Counted from the first letter of the stretch, positions 37,819-47,161 are shown. The stretch: 64,000 nt of DNA from Streptomyces ficellus (GCF_030406405.1 NZ_JAUEPL010000024.1:1-64000); one strand, 5' to 3'. Notes: generated by a model from the letters alone, not told the origin. Numbers and translations are program-made.

Positions 37819-39032
37819 GTCCGCGCTCCTCTGCGCCCGATCCGGGGCGGGGCCGGGGCGGTTACCGAGGCCGGGCCGGGGGCGGCTGCCGGGGCCTTGC
37901 CCGGGTGGGACGGGGCGTCGTGGGCGGCCAGGAACGCCGCCACCGCGCGGTCCCAGCCGAAGAGCTCGGCCCGCGCGCGGGCAGCCTCGCGACGCCGGCC
38001 CTCCGGGCGGGCCAGCACCCTCCGTACCGCGTCGGCGAACGCGGCCGGTGTGTCCAGGGCGGCCGCGCCCGCGTCGCCCACCACCTCCGGGAGCGCCGAC
38101 GTGGCGCTCACGACGACCGGGGTGCCGCAGGCGAGCGCCTCCAGGGCGGACAGCCCGAACGTCTCCGCCGGGCCGGGCGCCAGGCACACATCCGCCGCCG
38201 CCTGAAGGTCGGCCACCGTCTCGCGGTCGGGCAGGTGCCCCAGGAACCGGACCGGCAGCCGCTGTGCCCGCGCCCGGCGCTCCAGACCACCGCGCAGCGG
38301 CCCGTCCCCGGCGACCAGCAGGGCCGCCCGCACCCCGCGTGCGCGCAGTTCCGCGACGGTGTCCAGGGCGAGGCCCGGCCGCTTCTCGACCGACAGCCGT
38401 GAACAGAGCAGGAGCAGCACGTCCACGTCAGCACTGTGCGCATACCTGGCCCGAAGGGCACTGTCGCGCCGTCCCGGGCGGCACCGCCGCAGGTCGACGC
38501 CGAGCGGCGCCCGCACCACATTCCGCGCGCCGATCCGTACGAACTCGCGTTCCGCCCACTCCGTGGTGCACACGATCCGCGTGTACGCCCACGCGCTACG
38601 GCGGTTGAGCCGGTCGGCCGCCCGGGCGGCCAGGGCGGCGGGCATCCCCCACGTACGCAGGACCCCGTCCGCCGTCTCGTGGGAGACCATCACGGCGGGC
38701 ACCCTGGCACGCCGGGCCCATGCGCCCGTCCAGCGCAGAGTGGTGCGGTCGGAGACTTCCAGGCGGTCGGGCCGCAGCTCCTCCAAGAGCCGGCGCAGCC
38801 GCCCCCGGTCGGCCAGGACGCGGTAGCCGCCCGTCCCGGGAAGGGCATGCCCGGGCAGGGTGATGACCCGGCCCTGCGGGGTGACGCGGTCGCTCTCGCG
38901 GTCGCCGGGGACCACCAGCAGCGGTTCGTGCCCGGCCGCGAGATAGCCCCGGCCCAGCTCGTCGAGCGCCGTGCGCAGCCCGCCCGATGACGGGGTGACG
39001 AAGTTCGCCAGCCGTACGATGCGCAGGCTCAT
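37815..39032 (-). CDS. GT4-family glycosyltransferase
   Basis: 405 residues. GT-B fold retaining transferase: N-terminal Rossmann domain begins LRIVRLANFVTPSSGGLRTAL; C-terminal GT4 domain has LLLCSRLSVEKRPGLALD, VAGDGPLRGGLERRA and the donor-binding PGPAETFGLSALEALACGTPVV (E-x7-E). Cytoplasmic, possibly membrane-associated. ATG 39032 overlaps the preceding gene's stop. The acceptor and donor are unknown; pairing with a second GT4 suggests consecutive mannosyl- or glycosyl-transfer to a lipid or glycan. Confidence 0.9.
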   Translation of the reverse strand: MSLRIVRLANFVTPSSGGLRTALDELGRGYLAAGHEPLLVVPGDRESDRVTPQGRVITLPGHALPGTGGYRVLADRGRLRRLLEELRPDRLEVSDRTTLRWTGAWARRARVPAVMVSHETADGVLRTWGMPAALAARAADRLNRRSAWAYTRIVCTTEWAEREFVRIGARNVVRAPLGVDLRRCRPGRRDSALRARYAHSADVDVLLLLCSRLSVEKRPGLALDTVAELRARGVRAALLVAGDGPLRGGLERRARAQRLPVRFLGHLPDRETVADLQAAADVCLAPGPAETFGLSALEALACGTPVVVSATSALPEVVGDAGAAALDTPAAFADAVRRVLARPEGRRREAARARAELFGWDRAVAAFLAAHDAPSHPGKAPAAAPGPASVTAPAPPRIGRRGART

Positions 39033-40150
39033 GCCGCCACCGCCGTCCGCTCGCGCAGCACCTCGCCGTAGTGGCCGACCAGCCGGTCGCCGACGGCGGC
39101 CCAGGTCCGGCCCTCGACAGCCGCCCGCCCGGCCGCCCCGTACGCCGCCCGCAGAGCGGGGTCGGCGGCCAGCGTCCCGACGGCCTTCCGTACTGCCTCC
39201 GGGTCGTGCGGGGCGACGAGGAGGCCGGTCCGGCCGTGGTCGACCAGGTCCAGCGGCCCTCCCGCGGCAGGCGCGATGACCGGGACGCCACTGGCCATGG
39301 CCTCCTGGACGGTCTGGCAGAACGTCTCGTACGGCCCGGTGTGCGTGAACACGTCCAGGGAGGCGAAGATCCGCGCCAGGTCCTCGCCCGTGCGGCGGCC
39401 GAGGAACACGGCGCCGGGCAGGGCGGCCCGCAGCGCGCCCTCGCTCGGCCCGTCCCCGACGACCACGACCCGTACGCCGGGCATGGCGCAGGCCCCGGCC
39501 AGGAGTTCCACGTGCTTCTCGGGCGCGAGCCGCCCCACGTACCCGACGAGCAGTTCGCCGCCGGGCGCCAGTCGGCGGCGGAGGGCCTCGTCCCGCAGCG
39601 CGGGCCGGAACCGCAGCGTGTCGACGCCGCGTGGCCACAGCCGCACCCGCGCCACCCCGCGGGCCTCCAGGTCGCGGACGGCGGCCGTGGACGGCGCGAG
39701 GGTCCGGTCGGCGGCGCCGTGCACGGCGCGCAGCCGCCGCCAGGCCGCGCTCTCGCCGGCGCCCATGTAGGTGCGGGCGTAGCCGGCGAGGTCGGTCTGG
39801 TAGACGGCGACGGTCGGCAGACCGAGCCGCGTGGCGGCCGCCATACCGCGTACGCCGAGCACGAAGGGGCTCGCGAGGTGGACCAGGTCGGCCCGGTGCA
39901 CGGCGATCGTCGCGGCCACCCGCCGGCTGGGCAGCGCCACCCGGACCTGCGGGTAGCCGGGCAACGGCAGGGACGGGACGCGCACCACCGGGCAGGGTGC
40001 GCACTCGTCGGAGGTGCCGGCGGGTACGGCCGGGGCTATGACGAGCGGGTCATGACCACGCGCGGCGAGGTGCCGGGCGGTCTGCAGGGCGCAGTGCGCC
40101 ACACCGTTGATGTCGGGCGGGAAGGACTCGGTGACGATGACGACACGCAT
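39029..40150 (-). CDS. GT4-family glycosyltransferase, MgtA/PimB-like
   Basis: 373 residues. Begins VVIVTESFPPDINGVAHCAL, the pattern of actinobacterial GDP-mannose-dependent alpha-mannosyltransferases such as MgtA. C-terminal domain shows LVGYVGRLAPEKHVELLA, VVVGDGPSEGALRAAL and THTGPYETFCQTVQEAMASG (E-x7-E). First gene of the four-gene leftward operon (GT, GT, SGNH, HyuAB), all joined by ATGA overlaps. The ribosome binding site is weak (GGGACGACGAG). A role in glycolipid or cell-wall mannosylation is inferred. Confidence 0.9.
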   Translation of the reverse strand: MRVVIVTESFPPDINGVAHCALQTARHLAARGHDPLVIAPAVPAGTSDECAPCPVVRVPSLPLPGYPQVRVALPSRRVAATIAVHRADLVHLASPFVLGVRGMAAATRLGLPTVAVYQTDLAGYARTYMGAGESAAWRRLRAVHGAADRTLAPSTAAVRDLEARGVARVRLWPRGVDTLRFRPALRDEALRRRLAPGGELLVGYVGRLAPEKHVELLAGACAMPGVRVVVVGDGPSEGALRAALPGAVFLGRRTGEDLARIFASLDVFTHTGPYETFCQTVQEAMASGVPVIAPAAGGPLDLVDHGRTGLLVAPHDPEAVRKAVGTLAADPALRAAYGAAGRAAVEGRTWAAVGDRLVGHYGEVLRERTAVAA

Positions 40151-40375
40151 ACGGGTGTTCTCGTCGTCCCGGGAGTGGCTCCGCCGACTTGGATCTTTCC
40201 ACCCGGGGAACGTCCCATGAGCGTTTGCGACGCCCGGCCACCGGCGTGAAGCTCACGCCCCACCGCACCCCCGCCCGGCCGTCGACCGCCCGGCCGACGC
40301 GGCGCGGTGGGGCGCGGCACGGTGGGGCACGGCGCGGTGGGGCGCGGTGGGCGCGGCGCGGCTCGGCGCGGCGTG
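40151..40375. other. Intergenic region upstream of the glycosyltransferase operon
   Basis: 225 bp between two leftward genes. 40300-40375 is a low-complexity tract of short units such as GCGGTGGGGCGCG with no gene. The operon promoter should lie here, but no convincing hexamer pair was identified. Confidence 0.5.
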
Positions 40376-41794
40376 TCAGATCGCGGGCAGGTCGGGGCCG
40401 ATCCTGCTCCGTACGGCCGTCTGGACCTCGTCCTCCTCCGCCGGGTCGGCGGCGAGGCGGCGCAGGCGCTCGGCCACTCGGACGTCGCCGGTCTCGGCGT
40501 GCAGCGCGGCGATCTCGCGGGTGGTCTCCTCGCAGTCCCAGAGGCATTCCACGGCGAACCCGGTCGGGAAGGAGGGGTCGGTCGCGGCGAGGGCCCGGGC
40601 CGTTCGCCCGCGCAGTTGGGAGGAGGCGGTCTCGCGGTAGACGTGCCGCAGGACGGGCGCGGCGCAGGCGACGCCCAGCCGGCCCGTGCCGTCGACCAGC
40701 GCGTAGAGCGACGGCGCGTCGGGGCCCTCGGCGCGGACCGCCTCACGCAGTGCGCCGAGCACGAGCTTGGCGTCCCGGGCGTCGCCCCGGCAGGCGAGCA
40801 CGCCGGCCGCGGACGCTCCCAGCGCGTCGGGACGGTGCACCCAGCCCCGCGCCCGGTCCACGGCCGCCTCGCCGCACATGCGCTCGAAGGCGGCGACGGC
40901 GGCTTCCGCGACGGTACGGGAGTCACTGGCGGCCGCGGCCTCGATGAGGTCGAGCACGGCCGGGTCCCGTGCTTCGGCGAGGTAGTGCAGGGCGGCGCAG
41001 CGGGCGCCGTCGGGCCCCCTGCGGGCCGCCTCGACGATGAGGGGCCGGTCATCGGGGCCGGCCACGGCGGTGAGGCAGCGGGCGGCCGGCACGTGCAGCA
41101 CGGAGCCGCGCTCCAGGCCCTCCTCGGCCCAGGCGAAGACGGCTTGGACGCTCCAACCCGGCCGGGGTCCAGTGGGCCGCAGCTGCCGCTGCCAGCGGTC
41201 GAAGGAGCCCTGTTCCTGGGCGGCGCGCACCCGCGCGCCGACCGCGTCCCGCTGGTCCTCGGCCCACAGCCGCCACGGGCGCGGCTCGAAGGCGTCCCGT
41301 ACGGCGGCGGCCAGCTCGGCGTCGCCCTCCGGGGTGGCCGGGAACCTGGCGAGGACCGGGACGGCGAGGGTACGCAGCCCGGAGTCGTCGTCGCGCAGGG
41401 CGAGCTCGTCCAGCGCCCAGGCCCAGTTGGTGCCGGTCGCGGCGTACCGGCGCAGTAGCGCCAGGGCGTCGTCACGACCGTATGAGGCGAGGTGTCCGAG
41501 GACGGCGAGGGCGAGCCCGGTGCGTGACTCCTCGGTGTCGAGGTGGTCCTCGGCGCCGAAGAGGTGGGTCTCGATCTCGTCCAGCCCGCCGTGCAGATCC
41601 AGGTAGAGGCGTGCGTAGTAGAGGGACCGGTTCTCGACCTGCCAGTCCTGGCGCGGGTCGCTGAGAACACAGTGGTTGAGGGCCGCGAGGGCTTCCGCCC
41701 GTGGCGCGGCGAGCGCGTGCAGCGTGCCGTCGCCGCGACCCCTCTGCAACAGGCCGAGCAATGTGCCGCTCGGCGCTATGACCGGATCGAACAT
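40376..41794 (-). CDS. HEAT-repeat-like protein
   Basis: 472 residues, almost entirely paired helices rich in Ala and Leu, with repeating units such as DDALALLRRYAATGTNWAWA, SGLRTLAVPVLARFPATPEG and DPAVLDLIEAAAASDSRTVA. This is typical of HEAT/armadillo solenoids, which serve as protein-binding scaffolds. No signal or membrane segment, no catalytic motif. ATG 41794. Nearest upstream gene is the ankyrin protein at 42107, so two repeat-scaffold genes lie side by side. Function unknown. Confidence 0.8.
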   Translation of the reverse strand: MFDPVIAPSGTLLGLLQRGRGDGTLHALAAPRAEALAALNHCVLSDPRQDWQVENRSLYYARLYLDLHGGLDEIETHLFGAEDHLDTEESRTGLALAVLGHLASYGRDDALALLRRYAATGTNWAWALDELALRDDDSGLRTLAVPVLARFPATPEGDAELAAAVRDAFEPRPWRLWAEDQRDAVGARVRAAQEQGSFDRWQRQLRPTGPRPGWSVQAVFAWAEEGLERGSVLHVPAARCLTAVAGPDDRPLIVEAARRGPDGARCAALHYLAEARDPAVLDLIEAAAASDSRTVAEAAVAAFERMCGEAAVDRARGWVHRPDALGASAAGVLACRGDARDAKLVLGALREAVRAEGPDAPSLYALVDGTGRLGVACAAPVLRHVYRETASSQLRGRTARALAATDPSFPTGFAVECLWDCEETTREIAALHAETGDVRVAERLRRLAADPAEEDEVQTAVRSRIGPDLPAI

Positions 41795-41849
41795 GGAAAA
41801 TGCCTCACATCAAGCTGTCGACGCACCCGGAGAAGACCGGGGATCCCGG

Positions 41850-41945
41850 GGTGATGACCGGGGAACGGTGATGACCTAGGCCGCGCAGCAACATGTGGAG
41901 CCGCCCGTCGTCCTCCGCTTGGTGATGACCAGCTTGGTGATGACC
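41850..41945. repeat. Four direct copies of GGTGATGACC upstream of the HEAT-repeat gene
   Basis: Copies at 41850-41859, 41867-41876, 41921-41930 and 41936-41945; spacings 17, 54 and 15 nt. They lie in the 312-bp gap between the ankyrin gene stop and the HEAT gene start, just upstream of the latter. No credible gene is seen in this gap: open frames on both strands have poor codon bias. Confidence 0.7.
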
Positions 41946-42106
41946 ATCTTCCTCTGCCTCTCGTCGGTGGCCCGCTGCGGGCCCGACGTCATGATGACCC
42001 AGCCATTTCGCCACCGCGACCACATTTACGGCACCGCTGTGACCTGGGGACTCGCCGGTGACTCACCGAGGACTCGCCCCGCACTCACCTGGGGTTCGGG
42101 ACCCGT

Positions 42107-42499
42107 TCACCGGGACTCGAACAGCTCCAGGAGGTCTGTCTTCCCAAACATCCGGGCGGTATCCACCGCGGACGGAGTCCCTGCCTCCGGATCAGCGCCA
42201 CCGGCCAGGAGGGCGTGGATCACGGCGACCTCGCCCTTGAAGACGGCGCCGGCGAGGGGCGTCTGGCCGCGGTCGTTGGCGCGGTCGGCGTCGGCGCCGC
42301 GGGCGAGCAGGGCCTCCACCGCGGCGGCGTGGCCGTGGTAGGCGGCGAGCATCACCAGGGAGTCGCCCTTCTCGTTGGTGAGGTTCGCCGGGACACCCGC
42401 GTCCAGGTAGGCGGCGAGGGCGTCGGCGTCGCCGCGCCGCGCCAGATCGAAGATCTTGGACGCCAGCTCGATCACGTCGGAGTCCGGGGTTTCACTCAT
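42107..42499 (-). CDS. Ankyrin-repeat protein
   Basis: 130 residues with about three ankyrin repeats (DADALAAYLDAGVPANLTNE, GDSLVMLAAYHGHAAAVEAL, GQTPLAGAVFKGEVAVIHAL), each carrying the TPL/A and GADP features. Cytoplasmic protein-interaction module, common as a small stand-alone protein in Streptomyces. ATG 42499. Divergent from smeA across 327 bp. Confidence 0.9.
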   Translation of the reverse strand: MSETPDSDVIELASKIFDLARRGDADALAAYLDAGVPANLTNEKGDSLVMLAAYHGHAAAVEALLARGADADRANDRGQTPLAGAVFKGEVAVIHALLAGGADPEAGTPSAVDTARMFGKTDLLELFESR

Positions 42500-42826
42500 C
42501 GGGCGGACCGCCTTTCACCTCGTTGACACGCGGCCGGGGCAGCCGCGTTGACCTGCGTGGACCTGGATGGACCGGTGCGTACGGCGGGGGCGCCGTACGA
42601 GTGAACCGACAGGGTACTGCCCGGGCTCGCACATGGCCCGGCCCGGCAGCGGCAATGATCAGGCGAGAAGATCCACCGGACGTGACACGCGCGCGGAGAC
42701 GTCCGCTATCCGCCAGTCAAGTGAAAACGCCGAAACTTCACCCATTTGCACCTTTAATCACATAGATACTTCCTGTGAGGCTGGAACAACTGAAGGTGAC
42801 CGTCCCCTCACCCAGGAGAACCCCTC
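42500..42826. other. Divergent regulatory region ankyrin gene / smeA
   Basis: 327 bp. AT-rich stretch 42720-42775 (CACCTTTAATCACATAGATA) most likely contains the smeA promoter, with TTGCAC at about 42747 as possible -35; the hexamer match and spacing are poor, in keeping with a developmentally controlled gene. smeA is reported to be whi-gene dependent in S. coelicolor. No other gene is seen. Confidence 0.45.
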
Positions 42827-43021
42827 ATGATCCTGTCCATCTCAGGCGTGGTACTGCTCGGCATCATCGTCTTCCTCTTCTTCAAGAAGGACGGGCTCAA
42901 GGCCTCCCACGCCCTTGTCTGCGCGCTGTTCGGCTTCTACCTCGCGGGCACCGCGATCGCGCCCAGCATCACGGCGGGCGGGGCGAGCCTCGCCAGCCTG
43001 CTGGGCGGGATCAAGTTCTGA
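42827..43021 (+). CDS. smeA: Small membrane protein SmeA (sporulation)
   Basis: 64 residues: hydrophobic N-terminal helix (ILSISGVVLLGIIVFLFF), a Lys/Asp turn (KKDGLK) and a second hydrophobic segment (ALVCALFGFYLAGTAIA). In S. coelicolor SmeA is a septum-localised membrane protein that recruits SffA during sporulation septation. AGGAG precedes ATG 42827. sffA follows after 36 nt, the known gene pair. Identified from size, topology and neighbour. Confidence 0.88.
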   Translation: MILSISGVVLLGIIVFLFFKKDGLKASHALVCALFGFYLAGTAIAPSITAGGASLASLLGGIKF

Positions 43022-43057
43022 CGCCCCTCGTCCCTTCCCCGACTTCAGGAGTACGAC

Positions 43058-44785
43058 GTGGCCCGGCGACCACTTCCCCGCATTCCGAGCAGCGCCACCG
43101 CCCGGATCGCCCGCGGTCGAGAGATCGCGCGCACGGCCGCCGAGGGCGCCACGGACGTCCTCCATCCGCTGATCACCATCACCCGTGGCCTGCGGAGGCT
43201 GGCCGCGGCCGGGCGCGCCAAGTGGGTCGCGACCCCCAAGGAGCGGCGCGGTCCCGCGCTGTTCCTGGCCGCGGCCTGCGTGCTGGTCGTCGCGCTCATT
43301 CCGTACGGGCCGCTGCTGGCCCTGATCACGGTGATGGGCGCGGCCGCGTGGCGGGGACGCGAGCGCCCCGAGGTGAGGAGCGGGCCCGGCGAGGCGGAGA
43401 GCGAGCGGCTCCGGGCGCTGTACGAGGCTCTGGTGCCGTACTTCTCCGTGCCCGACGACCCGAGCCCGCTCTTCGCGCACGGCGGTGACTGGGCCAGGGC
43501 CTTCGGTGACGTCGAGTTCGACGGCGACGGCCGGCCGACGCGGCTGCGGATCACCTACCCGGCGTACTTCACGGACGGCGAGGCCGAGTGCCGCGCCAGG
43601 ATCGAGCAGTTGCTGCACGCGAAGTGCGGGCGGGGCCGCGAGTACCTCTTCGACTGGGACGAGGAGGGCAACCAACTGCTGATGCGGGTGCTGCCCGCGC
43701 TGCCCACCTCCATCGCCGCGCAGCGCTTCGTCACGGTGCCGGGCGAGACGGTGCTGGGCTTCACGGACGCCGACGCGGTGCAGCGGACGCTGCCCGTGCG
43801 GGACGGGGACGCTTCGTGGGACGCCCCGCCCGTGGTGTGGCGTACCGGGCCGCGCTCGACGGAGCCGCACCTGCTGGCCGTGGGCCAGCCCGGCAGCGGT
43901 ACGACGACCCTGGTGCGGTCCATCGCGCTCCAGGCGCTCCAGCACGGCGACGTACTGATCGTCGAGGGCAGCGGGACGGGCGAGTACGCCTGTCTGACGG
44001 GGCGCGCCGGGGTGCTGGCCGTGGAGTGCGGGCTCGCGGGGGCGCTGGCGAGCCTGGAGTGGGCGGCGCACGAGACGGAGCGACGCCTGATCGCGGCGAA
44101 CCGGGCCCGGCAGTCCGGGCACCCGGCGCCCGAGGACACCAGGCGGCCGCTGTGGCTCCTGCTGGACCGGCCGAGCGTCCTGGGGCACCTGGCGGCGGCG
44201 GACGGGCGGATGGACCCGCAGGCGCTGCTCCAGGTACCGCTGCGGCACGGCAGGGCTGCCCATGTGACCGTCGTGGTGGCCGAGCAGTTCGACAGCCTGG
44301 ACGCGCTGAGCGAGCCGGTCTGGGCGCACACCCGCGCCCGCGTCGTGCTCGGGCCGGCCGGGCCGGAGCAGGTGGCGTCGGTCCTGGGCGCCGCCCCGCA
44401 CACCACGCCCGTTCCGCACGTCCCGCACGGACGGGGTTACGCCCGGCTCGGTACGGGGCCGGTCCTGCGGCTCCAGGTACCGGCGACGCCCGACCCGTAC
44501 GACGACGCGACGACCGAGGCGCACCGCAGGGCCGTCCTGGACCTGCTCCCCGACCGCCAGCCCCCCGTGACTCCCGCACCCGCAGCCGCAGCCCCTCCCG
44601 GCCACACGCCCGCACCGGATCCCGGACCGGCACCGAGCCGGCAGCCGGCAACGGACCCGAGACCGACGCCGCCACTGGCATCAGCACCAGCACCAGCCCT
44701 GGCCCCGGCACCCGCCCTCGAGCCCCCGTCGCAGCCCCCGCCTCCGTCACAGCCCCCGTCGCAGCCCCAGCCGCTGACAAGCTGA
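43058..44785 (+). CDS. sffA: SpoIIIE/FtsK-like protein SffA (sporulation)
   Basis: 575 residues. N-terminal basic region and one or two membrane segments (about 68-95: ALFLAAACVLVVALIPYGPL), then an FtsK/TraB-like ATPase domain. The Walker A equivalent GQPGSGTTTL has T282 where a lysine is expected. The last about 70 residues are Pro/Ala/Gln-rich. In S. coelicolor SffA is targeted to sporulation septa by SmeA and affects chromosome segregation into spores. GTG 43058 has CAGGAG upstream. Cotranscribed with smeA. Confidence 0.88.
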   Translation: MARRPLPRIPSSATARIARGREIARTAAEGATDVLHPLITITRGLRRLAAAGRAKWVATPKERRGPALFLAAACVLVVALIPYGPLLALITVMGAAAWRGRERPEVRSGPGEAESERLRALYEALVPYFSVPDDPSPLFAHGGDWARAFGDVEFDGDGRPTRLRITYPAYFTDGEAECRARIEQLLHAKCGRGREYLFDWDEEGNQLLMRVLPALPTSIAAQRFVTVPGETVLGFTDADAVQRTLPVRDGDASWDAPPVVWRTGPRSTEPHLLAVGQPGSGTTTLVRSIALQALQHGDVLIVEGSGTGEYACLTGRAGVLAVECGLAGALASLEWAAHETERRLIAANRARQSGHPAPEDTRRPLWLLLDRPSVLGHLAAADGRMDPQALLQVPLRHGRAAHVTVVVAEQFDSLDALSEPVWAHTRARVVLGPAGPEQVASVLGAAPHTTPVPHVPHGRGYARLGTGPVLRLQVPATPDPYDDATTEAHRRAVLDLLPDRQPPVTPAPAAAAPPGHTPAPDPGPAPSRQPATDPRPTPPLASAPAPALAPAPALEPPSQPPPPSQPPSQPQPLTS

Positions 44786-44884
44786 CGCCCGGCCGGCAAC
44801 CGCACCGGGCGCCACGAGCCCCCGAAGCAGGCGGCCGACGGCGCACCCGGGGCACCGGAGCCCGGCACGTTCCGACAGACAGCC

Positions 44885-46387
44885 CTACGCCACGAACGTC
44901 CTCGGCGCCTCGCCCGTCCCGGCGCTCGCGCCCGCCCGCACCAGCCGGGCCGCCGCCGCGAGTCGTACCGCCGCCTCGTCGGCCACCGGCCCGGCGACGG
45001 TGAACGGCAGCCGTACGTACCCCTCGAAGGCACCGTCCACGCCGAAGCGCGGCCCCGAGGGCACCCGCACCCCCACGCGCTCGCCCACCTCGGCCAGCCG
45101 GGAGCCGGACAGGCCGCCGGTGCGCACCCAGAGGGTGAGCCCGCCGCGCGGCACCTCGAACTCCCAGTCGGGCAGCTCACGGCGTACCGCCTGGATCAGC
45201 GCGTCACGGTTCTCCCGCGCCTGGGTGCGGCGCAGCGCGACCGCCTCCTCCCAGCCGCCGGTACGCATCAGCCAGTCGACGCCGAGCTGTTCCAGCACCG
45301 GTGTCCCCAGGTCGGCGTAGGCGCGGGCGGCGACCAGTGAGCGGATCACGTCGGGCGCCGCCCGGACCCAGCCGATGCGCATGCCCGCCCAGAACGCCTT
45401 GCTCGCCGAGCCGACGGTGAGCACCGTGCTGCCGGCCGGGTCGAAGGAGCAGACCGGCCGGGGCATCTGCAGCCCGTCTTCCAGGTACAGCTCCGACATG
45501 GTCTCGTCGACGACGAGCACCGTCCCGGCCGAACGGGCCGCGTCGACCAGCCCGCGCCGCCGGTCCGCGTCGGCCAGGGCCCCGGTCGGGTTGTGGAAGT
45601 CGGCCACGACATAGGCGAGCCGGGGCGCGGCGTCCCTCAGCACCTGCCGCCAGCGGGCCAGGTCCCAGCCGGCCAGGCCCTCTTCCATCGCGACGGGCAC
45701 CAGGCGGGCGCCGGCCTCCCGCATCAGCTGGAGGATGTTGGCGTACGAGGGCGACTCCACGGCGATCCGTTCGCCGCGCCCGGCGAACAGGTGGCAGATG
45801 GCGTCGATCGCGCCCATCGCGCCCGTCGTCACCATGATCTGCTCGGGCATCGTCGGGATGCCCCGCTCCGTGTAGCGGTCGGCGAGCGTCTGCCGCAGCG
45901 TGGGCAGCCCGGCCGGGTAGTCCCCGTGCGTGTGGGCGTAGGGCGGCAGCTCCTCCAGCGCCCCCTGGAAGCCGCGGGTCAGCCAGGGCTCGGGGGCGGG
46001 GAGCGAGGCGCAGCCCAGGTCGATCATGGAGCCGAGGGCCTCGGGCGGCAGCGGTTCGAGGCCGCGCGCGGGCAGCGGGTTGCCGGCGGGCACGGCCGTC
46101 CAGCTCCCGGCGCCCCGGCGCGACTCCAGGAACCCTTCGGCGCGCAGCGCCTCGTACGCCGCCGCCACTGTCGTACGGCTGACGGACAGGGCGAGGGCAA
46201 GCTCCCGCTCGGCCGGCAGCCGGGCGGCGACCGGAACGCGCCCTTCCAGCACCAGCAGCCGGATGCCGTCGGCCAGCGCGCGGTAGGCGGGCGGCTTACG
46301 CGTGCCGGGCCCGGCCGGCCGCGGCTGCTGGGCGGTCAGCTGCCGGGCAAGCTGGGCGGGGCCCACCGCCGAAGTCCACTCAGCCAT
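44885..46387 (-). CDS. MocR-type GntR regulator / PLP aminotransferase fusion
   Basis: 500 residues from ATG 46387. N-terminal winged helix (about 35-100) with LPAERELALALSVSRTTVAAAYEAL; C-terminal fold-type-I aminotransferase domain with DFHNPTGALAD, VVDETMSELYL and the PLP lysine in TVGSASKAFWAGMRIGW. Divergent from the YczE-like membrane protein gene at 46490, an association seen widely in actinobacteria, so it probably regulates that gene and itself. Ligand unknown. Confidence 0.9.
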   Translation of the reverse strand: MAEWTSAVGPAQLARQLTAQQPRPAGPGTRKPPAYRALADGIRLLVLEGRVPVAARLPAERELALALSVSRTTVAAAYEALRAEGFLESRRGAGSWTAVPAGNPLPARGLEPLPPEALGSMIDLGCASLPAPEPWLTRGFQGALEELPPYAHTHGDYPAGLPTLRQTLADRYTERGIPTMPEQIMVTTGAMGAIDAICHLFAGRGERIAVESPSYANILQLMREAGARLVPVAMEEGLAGWDLARWRQVLRDAAPRLAYVVADFHNPTGALADADRRRGLVDAARSAGTVLVVDETMSELYLEDGLQMPRPVCSFDPAGSTVLTVGSASKAFWAGMRIGWVRAAPDVIRSLVAARAYADLGTPVLEQLGVDWLMRTGGWEEAVALRRTQARENRDALIQAVRRELPDWEFEVPRGGLTLWVRTGGLSGSRLAEVGERVGVRVPSGPRFGVDGAFEGYVRLPFTVAGPVADEAAVRLAAAARLVRAGASAGTGEAPRTFVA

Positions 46388-46393
46388 GGAATC

Positions 46394-46465
46394 CAGTCCA
46401 CCTTCCTTGAATTGGCCCTGATTGGGGCCCGATCCCCCGCCACAGAGTGACACGAGTCAGTCCAC
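46394..46465. promoter_or_regulatory. Possible MocR binding sites (direct repeats)
   Basis: CAGTCCAC occurs at 46394-46401 and 46458-46465, flanking the divergent intergenic region, and ATTGG occurs twice 10 bp apart (46411 and 46421). MocR/PdxR/GabR-type proteins often bind direct repeats. Assignment is tentative. Confidence 0.35.
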
Positions 46466-46489
46466 TACCACCACATCGGGGGGCACCAC

Positions 46490-47161
46490 GTGTCCAGCAC
46501 ATCCGGCCCACGAGCGGGGCGGCACCTCACCCGCCGGCTGTTCCAGCTCTACATCGGCCTGACCCTGTACGGGGTCAGTTCCGCCATGCTGCTGCGCAGC
46601 GGGCTGGGACTGGAGCCGTGGAACGTCCTGCACCAGGGTCTGTCCCGGCTGACCGGCCTGTCGATCGGGGTGGTGCTGATCATCGTCGGCGCGGCCGTGC
46701 TCGTCCTGTGGGTCCCGCTCAAGCAGCGGCCCGGCCTGGGCACCGTGTCCAATGTCTTCGTCATCGGTATCGCGATGGACGGCGCCCTGTGGCTCCTCCC
46801 GGACGCCCACGGCCTTCCGGCGCGGATCGCGCTGATGGCCGCCGGGATCGTCCTCAATGGCGCGGCGACCGGCCTGTACATCGCCGCCCGTTTCGGTCCG
46901 GGGCCGCGCGACGGCCTGATGACCGCTCTGCACCGGCTCACCGGCCGCTCGATCCGGCTGGTCCGCACGACGATCGAGGTCGCCGTCGTCGTCACCGGAT
47001 TCCTGCTCGGCGGTTCCCTGGGCATCGGGACAGTGCTGTACGCCCTGGCGATCGGCCCGCTCGCGCAGCTCTTCCTGCGCCTGTTCGCCATCCCCGCTCA
47101 GGAGGGCGGCAGCACGGTCGTCGCCTCCGGGACACCACGGCAGGCCATACTGCGGCGGTGA
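46490..47161 (+). CDS. YczE/YyaS/YitT-like membrane protein
   Basis: 223 residues with about six hydrophobic segments. Starts RRLFQLYIGLTLYGVSSAML, with LGLEPWNVLHQGLSRLTGLSIG and GPGPRDGLMTALHRLTGRSI, typical of the YczE family (integral membrane, function unknown; in Bacillus linked to surfactin production). GTG 46490. The stop overlaps the start of the GDPD gene (GTGA). Likely target of the divergent MocR regulator. Confidence 0.88.
   Translation: MSSTSGPRAGRHLTRRLFQLYIGLTLYGVSSAMLLRSGLGLEPWNVLHQGLSRLTGLSIGVVLIIVGAAVLVLWVPLKQRPGLGTVSNVFVIGIAMDGALWLLPDAHGLPARIALMAAGIVLNGAATGLYIAARFGPGPRDGLMTALHRLTGRSIRLVRTTIEVAVVVTGFLLGGSLGIGTVLYALAIGPLAQLFLRLFAIPAQEGGSTVVASGTPRQAILRR

Noticed and set aside
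37815..40004. 729-aa frame through both glycosyltransferases
   Set aside because: The true GT gene starts at ATG 39032 with an ATGA overlap; the rest is an off-frame reading of the first GT.
41805..41876. 23-aa rightward micro-ORF and 72-aa leftward ORF in the ankyrin/HEAT gap
   Set aside because: No ribosome binding site or conserved pattern; they run through the decamer repeats.
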